Shown here: positions 56,145 to 64,000 of the stretch, piece after piece
How the letters are laid out: each line of letters begins with the position of its first letter
Position numbering within the stretch: position 1 is the first letter of the stretch
Origin: CAIWHR01 sp963734055
GTDB lineage: Bacteria > Pseudomonadota > Gammaproteobacteria > Burkholderiales > Casimicrobiaceae
Reading direction: 5' to 3'
Assembly (NCBI GenBank): GCA_963734055.1
Contig: CAVTFQ010000004.1
Location: 595,066 to 659,065, forward strand
Length of the DNA stretch: 64,000 nucleotides
Notes under the pieces: generated by a model
Told to the model about the DNA's origin: nothing
Seen by the model: the letters and a program-made list of their open reading frames with translations, nothing else
Databases searched by the model: none
Program-made: the position numbers and the translations under genes

Positions 56145-56798
56145 ATGTCGCTCGCCGTCGTCCATTCGCGTGCGCTGGCCGGCCTTGAAGCACCGCCGGT
56201 GGCGGTCGAAGTGCATCTGGCCGGCGGACTGCCTGCGTTCAACCTCGTGGGTCTGCCGGACACCGAGGTCAAGGAGTCTCGCGAGCGCGTTCGCGCAGCG
56301 CTGCAGAACGCGCAGTTCGAATTTCCGGCGCGCAAGATCACCGTGAACCTCGCGCCCGCCGACCTCCCGAAGGAGTCGGGTCGCTTCGACCTGCCGATCG
56401 CGATCGGCATCCTGGCGGCCACCGGCCAGCTCCCCGCTGCGGCCCTCAGCACGCACGAGTTCGCGGGCGAGCTCGCGCTTGGCGGCGCACTGCGCGCAAT
56501 TCGGGGCGCGTTGCCGATGGTCCTGGGCGCCCGCCGCGACGGCCGCGCGTTTGTGCTGCCGGCGGCGAACGCCGACGAAGCCGCGCTCGTGCGCGACGCC
56601 GTCGTTCATCCCGCAGGGACGCTCCTCGCCGTGTGTGCCCATGTCGCGGGGCGCGATGCCCTGCCTGCGCTCGCCGCGGCGACCGGCACCTGCATCCCCG
56701 CGGCACACCCCGATCTTTGCGAGGTGCGCGGGCAGCTGGTGGCGAAGCGTGCGCTCACGATCGCCGCGGCAGGCGGCCACAGCCTGCTAAAGCTGTAA
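56145..56798 (+). pseudogene. comM: Truncated competence protein ComM (YifB), N-terminal part
   Basis: The first 213 or so residues match ComM/YifB perfectly in layout: LAVVHSRALAGLEAPPVAVEVHLAGGLPAFNLVGLPDTEVKESRERVRAAL and NLAPADLPKESGRFDLPIA. The frame stops at AAAGGHSLLKL-stop, exactly where the ATP-binding loop (GPPGTGKT in relatives) should begin. The rest of the 500-residue protein is missing, and the sequence downstream is compositionally foreign. ComM is a helicase for branch migration in natural transformation, so it is very probably inactive. comM is a known island insertion site in Acinetobacter. Confidence 0.92.
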
Positions 56799-56963
56799 AC
56801 CAGAGACCTCGCGTGGTGGGCGGCTGTCGCCAATCCCAAAACGCACCTTCACCTCTTCAAACAGGTTTGCGCCGGGGGCGAGGGGGGACATTGGCGGGCC
56901 AGCAAGTCCGAGTGCCCTCTCGGAAATTCGCCAAACAAATCCCCATTAGCCCGGACAGGTGCC

Positions 56964-57947
56964 TTATTTGTGCGGCGCCTCGTCGCCACCGGGCGAGAAG
57001 ATCAGCTTCGCATTCTCAGCCACCTGTCCAAACACGCGCAATGCGGCCTGCAACTGCTCACCGATCTCGCCTGCCTCGCGATTCTGAATTCGATAGTCGC
57101 GTGTTATGCGTTCCATGCCCTTGTACACGTCCTTGCTCTTTGCCTCCTCCTTTGCCAACATTGCGGAGTTCTCCAATTCGCGTACGTATCGTTGTTGGAT
57201 CTCTTGAATGCGCGAATCAATTGTCCGTAGCTCCGCGCCAGCGGATTCCTCGATAGCCTCAATAGATCGAATTACACGCGCGCGGTCTTCTGCATTGAGT
57301 GAGGAAAATGCTGCGTCGGTGCTCACTCTTCGCGAGAAACAATGGGCATTTGTCGCGAAGGAAGGCAATTCCTTGATGCCCCGCATACTAGCCGTGCTTG
57401 CATTGAGGATCGGTACTGCGCATGAAGGGTAGGCGCGGTCGATCATCAGCGCCAGCGCGGTGACTCTAAGCGACGCGTATGTGCGTCCCGCCAGGACTGT
57501 TGAGGCTCTTGCCTCGTTCTCGGCAACCATCTTTGCGTTTTCGGCTCGCAATTTCGCGACGCCAGCCTCAATCGCTTGTTCCCTGGATCGGCGCACCTGC
57601 GCTTCCAATGATGTGAGCCGGCTGGTTTCTGCTGCGATTGCCGTGCTTAGCTCCACTATCCTCTTCTCGCGGTCTCCAATATCAACTTGAAGAACAGCTA
57701 TGGACTTCTCCTTGGCGATTAGTTCCAGTTCTTTCTTGGCAATCTGCTCCTCTAGTAATGCCCTGGAATAGAGGGGGACAACGGTGTAGACATAGGCAAG
57801 GATTGCGAAAATGAGGATACCGATTTGCGCGCCAGAGGCCAAACGGGCAAGCCATCGATCATAGACATTGCCAGGGAGCGCCGCGGGTGATGAGCTGACG
57901 TTGACTACTATCGGTTGAACGGAATTGCGGAGATTCCGTATTCGCAC
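56964..57947 (-). CDS. Unknown membrane-anchored coiled-coil protein
   Basis: A 327-residue protein with one membrane helix near residues 38-58 (IGILIFAILAYVYTVVPLY), then a long coiled coil (LEEQIAKKELELIAKEKSIAVL ... RRSREQAIEAGVAKLRAENAKMVAENEA), a short cysteine-containing segment and a second helical region (EAIEESAGAELRTIDSRIQEIQQRYV). The start is GTG at 57947. Base composition is lower in GC than neighbours, like hsdS next door. It sits downstream of hsdS on the same strand. I recognise no family. The long periplasmic or cytoplasmic coiled coil suggests a scaffold or sensor. Confidence 0.7.
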   Translation of the reverse strand: MRIRNLRNSVQPIVVNVSSSPAALPGNVYDRWLARLASGAQIGILIFAILAYVYTVVPLYSRALLEEQIAKKELELIAKEKSIAVLQVDIGDREKRIVELSTAIAAETSRLTSLEAQVRRSREQAIEAGVAKLRAENAKMVAENEARASTVLAGRTYASLRVTALALMIDRAYPSCAVPILNASTASMRGIKELPSFATNAHCFSRRVSTDAAFSSLNAEDRARVIRSIEAIEESAGAELRTIDSRIQEIQQRYVRELENSAMLAKEEAKSKDVYKGMERITRDYRIQNREAGEIGEQLQAALRVFGQVAENAKLIFSPGGDEAPHK

Positions 57948-58040
57948 TTTGGTTGCCTCCCTCGCGGTTCGATTTCACAATGGCCTGTTGGGTTAGACGC
58001 GAGTATTGACAGCTTAGTCGATTCGAGCGCCAACCTGCCC

Positions 58041-59360
58041 TCATACAAGTTCTCCCTTGAAGGCACGGTCGAGGATCGCGGGTAGCAGGGCATCGAGTTC
58101 GGCGGCGGTCTCAGTCTGAGTGCATTTGAGTGCTGTGACTTGAAATTGCAGCGCGTCCAACTCATCCGCAATGCGTCGTTGCTGCGAGACCGGCGGAAGC
58201 AAGATGAACTGTTGGTATTGCTTCCCAATGCTGACGAAGTCACGCGTGGTTTGCGACTTGATGTCGGCAAGCTGTAGCAAGAACAATGGACTTCCGAGGA
58301 AAGCTCGTAACCAACGCGGTTCGATATACGCCACGTTGCAACGGTAGTAAGTGACTTGCGGACTGAGAATGCAGTCTTGCTCTGCAATCGCCGTCTTGCC
58401 GACGCTTGCCTTGTGAGTGAATAAAACGTCCCCTTTCAGCGCAAATCCGACCTTCAAACGCGTGATGGTTTCGGGGCCGAGGCGACTAGCCGAATTCCAC
58501 AAGACCTTCCCGTCTTGCAAATCGCTCGCCATCAGAAATGGCGCTCCGTCTTCTCTAAACTCGCTTGATCGCGGGTGATTGGAGCCGTGATTGCCATCCT
58601 TGACATCCAGGAGCAACCCTCGCAATAGAAGCTCCGCGACCGAGACTAAGCGCCAACCCTTTGGAACTTGCCATTTCGCTGCTACGGCGTTGGGTAGTAC
58701 AGGGGATACAGCACCTCGACGTACGACTTGGTCCGCTTCTGGAAGGGCATCGCAGGTGAGGTCCGAGTCGGAGTATGAAAGATAGTAGGTAAGCGAGGAA
58801 GCCCAGAACGCCTGGGTTCCTTGTGTCGTCTCTTGCCGCAACGCGCGTGCTTCGTGAATTCGCTCGGCCAGTTGCTCAATCCGCGCCACCACCCGCCGCT
58901 GCTCGGCCAAGGGTGGTAAGGGAATCTCAAGTGCTACAAAGTACCGTTCGTTGAATCGGTTGCGTGTAAGGGGCGTACTACCGCTGCAATCTGCATCGAC
59001 CCGAGCAATGACCGCCGGGAGTCGGAACCAGTAACGAAGAAACTGCACGTCTACGCGGTCGGGAATTGCAGCGAACACGGGGAACTCGCCCGATACGTAG
59101 CAGCCGTCCAGTTCCCTGTCTATCACGCCGAACGCGCCCCGACACGCGAACAATCGGCTGTAGATGAAATCGCCCTGTGCAACGCGGGACAGCTTTTTCG
59201 CGGCGGTCTGTGAGCCGGTAACCGACTCACGCAGAAAGGGGCCATTTCCATCGAGGCGTACACCGAGCAGGCGATACTCTTTTGAGGGGTCGACCGATTC
59301 TTCACGACGGACGGGTGTTAGGACCTCCCCAAGCCTGACCGTTGGCAACGCTTTGCTCAT
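58041..59360 (-). CDS. hsdS: Type I restriction-modification specificity subunit HsdS
   Basis: The 439-residue protein has two half-subunits each ending in a target-recognition domain and a conserved helix: the first near residue 155 (IPLPPLAEQRRVVARIEQLAERI) and the second at the C-terminus (LPPVSQQRRIADELDALQFQVTAL ... LDALLPAILDRAFKGELV). It sets the DNA sequence recognised by the HsdMS methylase and HsdRMS nuclease. The reading frame is intact, unlike hsdM and hsdR. Its ATG overlaps the hsdM stop by four bases. GC content is clearly lower than that of hsdM. Confidence 0.93.
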   Translation of the reverse strand: MSKALPTVRLGEVLTPVRREESVDPSKEYRLLGVRLDGNGPFLRESVTGSQTAAKKLSRVAQGDFIYSRLFACRGAFGVIDRELDGCYVSGEFPVFAAIPDRVDVQFLRYWFRLPAVIARVDADCSGSTPLTRNRFNERYFVALEIPLPPLAEQRRVVARIEQLAERIHEARALRQETTQGTQAFWASSLTYYLSYSDSDLTCDALPEADQVVRRGAVSPVLPNAVAAKWQVPKGWRLVSVAELLLRGLLLDVKDGNHGSNHPRSSEFREDGAPFLMASDLQDGKVLWNSASRLGPETITRLKVGFALKGDVLFTHKASVGKTAIAEQDCILSPQVTYYRCNVAYIEPRWLRAFLGSPLFLLQLADIKSQTTRDFVSIGKQYQQFILLPPVSQQRRIADELDALQFQVTALKCTQTETAAELDALLPAILDRAFKGELV

Positions 59361-60916
59361 GCCGAATGCTTCGTCAACAGGTCGCGGACATTGCCCATGA
59401 TCTCCGCGATACGCTGCTCTTTGCGCAGGATGCTTGCGACAAGTTCTTCGGGCGGAAGGTGGGTGATGTCATCAGCGCTTCGTGGGTTCTTGCGGTCGAG
59501 ATTGCAGTTGTTCGCAAGCAGGTCGGCGACTGGCACCTTCCATGCCCGGTCGTTTTCTTCGCGCTTGCCCCACCATGCCTGACAGGCAGCGAATTCCTCG
59601 AACTGGATCGGCGCTGTCTTGGTGTAGTTCTTCCGGCCCTCGGGCAGCGGATGCTCGTAGTACCAGACCTCCTTCGTCGGCCCGGAGCGGTCGAAGAAGA
59701 GGATGTTCGTCGGGATGCTCGTGTAGGGCGCAAACACGCCGTTGGGCAGTCGCACGATGGTGTGGAGGTTGAACTCCTTCAGCAACTCCTCCTTGATCCG
59801 GGCGCACACGCCATCGCCGAACAGCGTGCCGTTCGGCACCACGACGGCGGCTCGGGCGGGTCGTCCGGCCGCTGTCGGCTGGCGGTGCAGCTTCCGCATG
59901 ATGAGCTGCAGGAACAGCAGCGCCGTTTCGGCGGTCTGCCTGTCCTCGGGGAAGTTGCCCTGGATGCCCTTCTCCTCCTCGCCGCCGAAGGGCGGGTTGG
60001 TGAGGATCACGTCCACGCGATCCTTCTCGCCGATCTCGGAGAGCTTGAAGCGCAGGGCGTTGCCGGGGTCGATCTGCGGCGCGTCGAGGCCATGCAGCAG
60101 CAGGTTCATCTGGCAGAGCAGGTACGGCAGCGACTTCGGCTCGCAGCCGAAGAGCGACCGCTCCTGCAGCATCTTGCGGTCGGCCACGGTCTTGACCTGC
60201 TTGGCTCAGGTGGTTGAACGCCTCGACCAGAAAGCCGCCGGTGCCCGCGGCCGGGTCGAGCACCGTCTCGCCGAGCCGGGGGTCGGTGACCTCGACCATG
60301 AAGCGCACGACCGGGCGCGGCGTGTAGAACTCGCCGGAGTCGCCGGCGGCGTCGCGCATCTCGCGCAGCATGGACTCGTAGAGCGCGCCGAGCGTGTGCA
60401 GCTCGTCGCTCGAGGTGAAGTGGATGCCGGCGACCTTGTTGATCACGTCGCGCAGCAGATAGCCGCTCTTCATCCGGTTATCGACGCCCTTGAACACGGT
60501 GGCGATCACGTCGCGGCGGTCGTCGCCGTTGGAGCTGGTGAGGCTGCGCAGGTAGGCGAACAGGCCCGGCCCGCGCTTGCCGTCGGGGCGCGTGCGCTTC
60601 GTCTTGGTTGATGAAGGCGAGCAGTTCGTCGCCGGTGATGCCCTGCGGGTTCGCGGCCCAATCGCGCCAGCGGTAGGGCGGCTCGATGGCCGGGCGGAAT
60701 TTCTTCCCGGCGAGCTTGGCCTCCTCCTCGCGCTGTAGCTCCAGATCGTCGAGGAACTTCAGGAACATGATCCAGGTGAGCAGCGGCAGGCGGTCAAGGT
60801 CGCCGTTCAGCCCCTTGTCCTTCCGCATGATGTCGCGCGCGGACTTGAGCAGGCTGCCGAGGGATTGCGCAGTGGTGGGCGCGAGCTGCCGGTGCGGTCT
60901 TTGTCTTAGGCGGCAT
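59357..60916 (-). pseudogene. hsdM: Type I restriction-modification methyltransferase HsdM, frameshifted
   Basis: Pieces in three frames together make an N6-adenine methylase: MPPKTKTAP at the start, SLGSLLKSARDIMRKDKGLNGD, ALYESMLREMRDAAGDSGEFYTPRPVVRF, the SAM motif DPAAGTGGFLVEAFNHL, and the catalytic NPPF in DVILTNPPFGGEEEKG. Frame changes occur near 60890, 60605 and 60205; the last is one extra C in NHLS-KQVK. All motifs are intact between the breaks and no substitution stop is seen. Either the gene is very recently broken or the sequence is poor here. The reconstructed length is about 510 residues, normal for the family. Confidence 0.85.
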
Positions 60917-63349
60917 AAGATGTCTTGCAGTTCGGTCACGGCCTGGCGAAGCTGATCGGCGCCGCCGAAGAGGCTGATGATTTCGCCAACTTGCCCATGG
61001 TCGGAAATCGGCGGCACCTTGAGCACGTCCGGCAGCACGAACTGCGCGTCGCCATGCTCCGCGTATTTTTCGAGCAGCTCGTCGAGGATCTGACGCGCCT
61101 TCGGGCCGTACCGTTCGAAGAAATCCTTGCGGGTCTCGCTTCAGAGTGCTGCGCGCGCTCGCGGCGGGTGCGCAGCGGGGCGTTGAAGGCGAGGTGGCAG
61201 AGCAGGTCGAACGGATCGGCATCGGGCTGCTTCGCTGCCTCGGCAAGCTCCTCGAAGTCGATGCCGCGCTCGGCCAGTCGGCGGATAATCTTCGGATCGC
61301 TGCACGGGTCGGCCCACTGCGCACGGAGTTCGGCGCGGTCGGGCACAGCGTGCGAACCGTCTCGGCCGCGTAGTCCGTGTAGCGCACGACCCGGAGCTGC
61401 TTGCCATTCGGGTCGAGTTCATAGACCAGGTGCGCGGCGATCTCGACCTGGCCGCCATCGAAGTAGAACTTGCGGCGCTCCTCGGTCGGCGGCTCCATGA
61501 TCGTCGGCCCCGGTGCGTCTCCGGCTCCTCCTCGGTGCGCGTCTCGGTGATGACTCGTCGTCTCGCCGTTCTCCTTCAATCTCCTCCTCGGTGATCTCGC
61601 CGGATCGCCGTCGAAATCGGGGTCGGCGAACAGGCGGGTGGCCGAGCCGGTGTAGTCGATGATGTTGAACCAGAGCTTGCCGTAGTCGTCGCGGACGCGG
61701 GTGCCGCGCCCGATGATCTGCTTGAACTCGGTCATCGAGCCGACGACGCGGGCCAGCACGATGTTCTTGCAGGTCGGCGCGTCGACGCCGGTCGTCAGGA
61801 GCTGCGAGGTGGTGAGGATGTCGGGCGTCTTCGTCTCCACGTCCTGAAACCGGCTGAGGTGGCCGCGGCCGATGTCGCCTTCGTCGGCCGTGACGCGGCA
61901 GACATAGTCCGGGATACTGCTGCGACCAGATCGCTGTTGAGGTTCGCAGAGCGCGCGCGCATCTCGCTCGGCGTGCTCCTGATCGACGCAGAAGACGATG
62001 GTCTTGGCGAAGCGGTCGGTCTTCTTCAGGAACTCGGTGAGGTGCCGGGCGATGGCCTCGGTGCGTGCCCGCAGGGCGACGACCCGCTCGAAATCCTTGG
62101 TCTGGTATTCGTCGTCAGGAATGGCGCGGCCGTAGCGGTCGAGTTCGTCCTTGCTGGGCCGCCAGCCGGCGGCGTCCCATTCGGTGATGACGCGGTGCAC
62201 GCGATAGGGGGCAAGGAAGCCGTCCTCGATGCCTTGCCGCAGGCTGTACTGGTAGATCGGGTTGCCGAAGTAGAGGTAGGTGTCGCGGTTGTCGTCGCGC
62301 AGCGGCGTGGCGGTCATGCCGAGCTGATAGGCAGGCTCGAAGTATTCGAGGATCACCCGCCACGCAGCTCTCGTCGCGGGCGCTGCCCCGGTGGCACTCA
62401 TCCACGATGATCAGGTCGAAGAAGTCCGGGGCGAAGGCTTTGAACAGACCCTGCCGCCGCTCGTCCTCGGCAAGGCCTGGTAGATGGCGAAGTACATCTC
62501 CCGGCTCTTGACGACCTCGCCGGATTCGATCTTGTGGCGGGCATCGCCGAAGGCGGCGAAGATGCCGTCCTTGGGTTGATCGACGAGGATGTTGCGGTCG
62601 GCGAGGTAGAGGATGCGCGGCCGCCGGTACTCGCCGGTGCGGTTCCAGCGGGCGTTCCACAGCTTCCAGCAGATCTGGAAGGCCACGGCGGTCTTGCCGG
62701 TGCCGGTGGCCATCGTGAGCAGCAAACGCCGCTGGCCCTTGAGGATGGCCTCCACGGTGCGGTTGATGGCGATCTGCTGGTAGTAGCGCTCGCCCTTGCC
62801 GACTGCGTGATTGAACGGGTGTGAGCAGCCGGTCGGCCGACTGCCTGATCCTTGATGCCTGCCGCAGCCCGGTAGCGTTGCCACAGTTCAGTCCGGGGTC
62901 GGGTAGTCGGACCGCGTCGTTTCCAGCCGGTGCAGTAATCGAACTCGATGATGTCGTGGCCGTTGGTCGCGTAGGCGAACTTCAGCCCGAGCATCTCGGC
63001 GTATTGCTTGGCCTGTTGCAGGCCGTCGGCGGCGTGCTTGTACGCGGCCTTGGCCTCGACGACCGCGAGCGGGAAGTCGCGCCGGTAGCGCAGCAGGTAA
63101 TCGACGCGCTTCGGCGGCTTGCGGACGAAGCCCTTCCCGACGGGCACGATGCGGCCGTCCGTGATCGTGCGCTGCTCGGCGATGGAATGGGGTTCCGTAG
63201 TCCCAGCCGGCCGCTTGCAGCAGCGGCACGACGAATTTGCGGCAGGTGTCGGCTTCCGAGGGCACGAGGGCGGAGTGCCAGTCCGAATCGTTCGAGACGT
63301 GGGGAATGGGCCATCCGATCTCCCTGTCGCTGACGGCCCTCTGCGGCAT
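60906..63349 (-). pseudogene. hsdR: Type I restriction endonuclease HsdR, multiply frameshifted
   Basis: At least ten frame changes split a gene that otherwise encodes a complete HsdR. Recognisable parts in order are EADTCRKFVVPLLQAAGWD, the nuclease segment VDYLLRYRRDFPLAVVEAK, Walker A LTMATGTGKTAVAFQI, the DECHRG box, GMTATPLRDDN, QLLTTGVDAPTCKNIVLARVVGSMTEFKQIIGRGTR and C-terminal VGEIISLFGGADQLRQAVTELQDIL. The stop TAA at 60906-60908 overlaps the hsdM start, as in intact type I loci. HsdR cuts unmethylated DNA after ATP-driven translocation. As sequenced it cannot be made. Confidence 0.85.
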
Positions 63350-63360
63350 TCTATCGCGCC

Positions 63361-63510
63361 CTACTTTCGACTGACATCGCCGCCAGGCGCGATCTGCTGG
63401 TGATCAGCGGGCAAAAAGCCTTCCGGCACGTAGCCGGTGCGTCCGATCATTTCTCCATCAATTACGCGAATCCTGTAAATACCACCTCCTACGTAGTCGA
63501 GGACCATCAT
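63361..63510 (-). CDS. Small unknown protein, possibly 3' part of a broken gene
   Basis: A 49-residue frame with coding-like composition (GGGIYRIRVIDGEMIGRTGYV followed by PEGFLPADHQQIAPGG) ends twelve bases before the hsdR start. The beta-rich pattern ending in Gly-x-Thr-Gly-Tyr-Val resembles an SH3-like domain. A stop codon just upstream may hide a longer gene given the indels nearby. Weakly supported. Confidence 0.35.
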   Translation of the reverse strand: MMVLDYVGGGIYRIRVIDGEMIGRTGYVPEGFLPADHQQIAPGGDVSRK

Positions 63511-63621
63511 TACGTTCCACTATCAACGCCATCCGCTACCCAACATCATCAATGCGACCAATGCTCTCTTGTTGTCGCCAACTTTGTCACGCTTCTTTCA
63601 GAGCGCTCTCACTGGTGAAGA

Positions 63622-63939
63622 TCACTTGCTGGGCAAGTCGCACCTGTTTCCCGACCTCCGCGGGCATCTGTTGAGGAGGATGGGCATCGACAATAGTGCT
63701 TGGTCGTACGTTGACCTCCGGGAGAGGCCTTTGTAGGCTCCGACCACCGCTGCAATAACTATGAACATCAAGAGCAGTCGCCTGACCCACGGGGGACTGT
63801 CCGTGGCCAAGACGACCGCCCTACCTGATACAGCGGGCGGGGCGGCTCCCGTAGACGGCTTCTCTTGTCCCGTGATTGGAGGGGACCGACGCAAAGTCCC
63901 CGAAGACCGGGGATGTTGCGACAGGGTTAGGGCGTTCAT
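63622..63939 (-). CDS. Unknown small membrane protein, probably frameshifted
   Basis: A 105-residue frame with one membrane helix (RRLLLMFIVIAAVVGAYKGL) after a Pro/Ser-rich stretch. The last 25 residues look unnatural; another frame just downstream continues with better coding character to 63587 (MPAEVGKQVRLAQQVIFTSES), so an indel near 63690 is likely. No family is recognised. It lies upstream of hsdR on the same strand within the putative island. Confidence 0.35.
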   Translation of the reverse strand: MNALTLSQHPRSSGTLRRSPPITGQEKPSTGAAPPAVSGRAVVLATDSPPWVRRLLLMFIVIAAVVGAYKGLSRRSTYDQALLSMPILLNRCPRRSGNRCDLPSK

Positions 63940-64000
63940 GGGCGCACCGCATTTCGGACATGCGACAGCCCGTGTACTGACGTCATTCCCGCAATCCGGG

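Larger units (their letters stand above)
56787..64000. mobile_element. Genomic island inserted in comM (right end outside window)
   Basis: The segment starts where comM loses homology. Its first 2.5 kb is clearly AT-richer than the flanks, with different codon use, and it encodes an unknown membrane protein and a type I restriction-modification locus. No integrase, transposase or terminal repeat is seen in the visible part, and the downstream half of comM is not present, so the island continues past 64 kb. Integration into comM is inferred from the junction; a deletion joining unrelated sequence is the alternative. Confidence 0.65.

Noticed and set aside
63978..64000. TGACGTCATTCCC at the window end, also near 47138
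   Set aside because: A short shared string of 13 bases with no surrounding similarity; not enough to call a repeat or island end.

Overview
The window is a GC-rich chromosomal segment of a betaproteobacterium, most likely Burkholderiales or a close relative. The evidence is gene order and product type: tam-abrB-mnmE-yidC-yidD-rnpA-rpmH facing dnaA-dnaN-gyrB, def-fmt-rsmB-DUF4390-ntrYX, rsmD-coaD-ferredoxin, lolB-ispE-tRNA-Gln-prs-rplY-pth-ychF, dapF-DUF484-xerC, and an outer-membrane protein-glnK-amtB set. No rRNA is present, so the genus is not resolved.

1-11 kb is the replication-origin neighbourhood. On the minus strand are ribosomal protein L34, RNase P protein, the membrane-insertion genes, mnmE, an AbrB-like permease and a cut-off methyltransferase. 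On the plus strand are dnaA, dnaN and gyrB. One perfect DnaA box lies on each side of dnaA. The dnaA frame is broken at a run of nine C. 11-20 kb holds a frameshifted secreted subtilisin-like protease, an aldehyde dehydrogenase, topB, dprA and a LysM protein. 20-29 kb is one long plus-strand block: N-terminal formyl-group handling (def, fmt), rRNA methylation (rsmB), an NtrYX-type two-component system whose regulator has a degenerate AAA+ domain, and the potassium transporter kup. 29-36 kb has rpoH under a perfect CIRCE operator, ftsY, rsmD-coaD-ferredoxin, a dynamin-like GTPase and mutM. 36-47 kb carries a TPR protein, lolB, ispE, tRNA-Gln, prs, a short-chain dehydrogenase, rplY, pth, ychF, dapF, a DUF484 gene and xerC.

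47-56 kb contains a secreted DUF1800/DUF1501 pair behind a palindrome-rich leader, the glutathione gene gshA, an ammonium-uptake operon (TorF-like protein, glnK, amtB) with a candidate sigma-54 promoter, and ubiK.

From about 56.79 kb to the window end is an accessory region. The competence/Mg-chelatase-like gene comM stops just before its ATP-binding loop. It is followed by AT-richer sequence holding an unknown membrane coiled-coil protein and a type I restriction-modification locus. In that locus hsdS is intact, but hsdM and hsdR carry many indels. This looks like a genomic island inserted in comM; its far end is outside the window.

The least explained features are two CTAG-bounded palindromic elements of about 195 and 275 bp, each ending exactly on the TAG stop of a minus-strand gene (yidC, ftsY). 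A third repeat, a perfect 25-bp inverted repeat, sits in the rplY leader.
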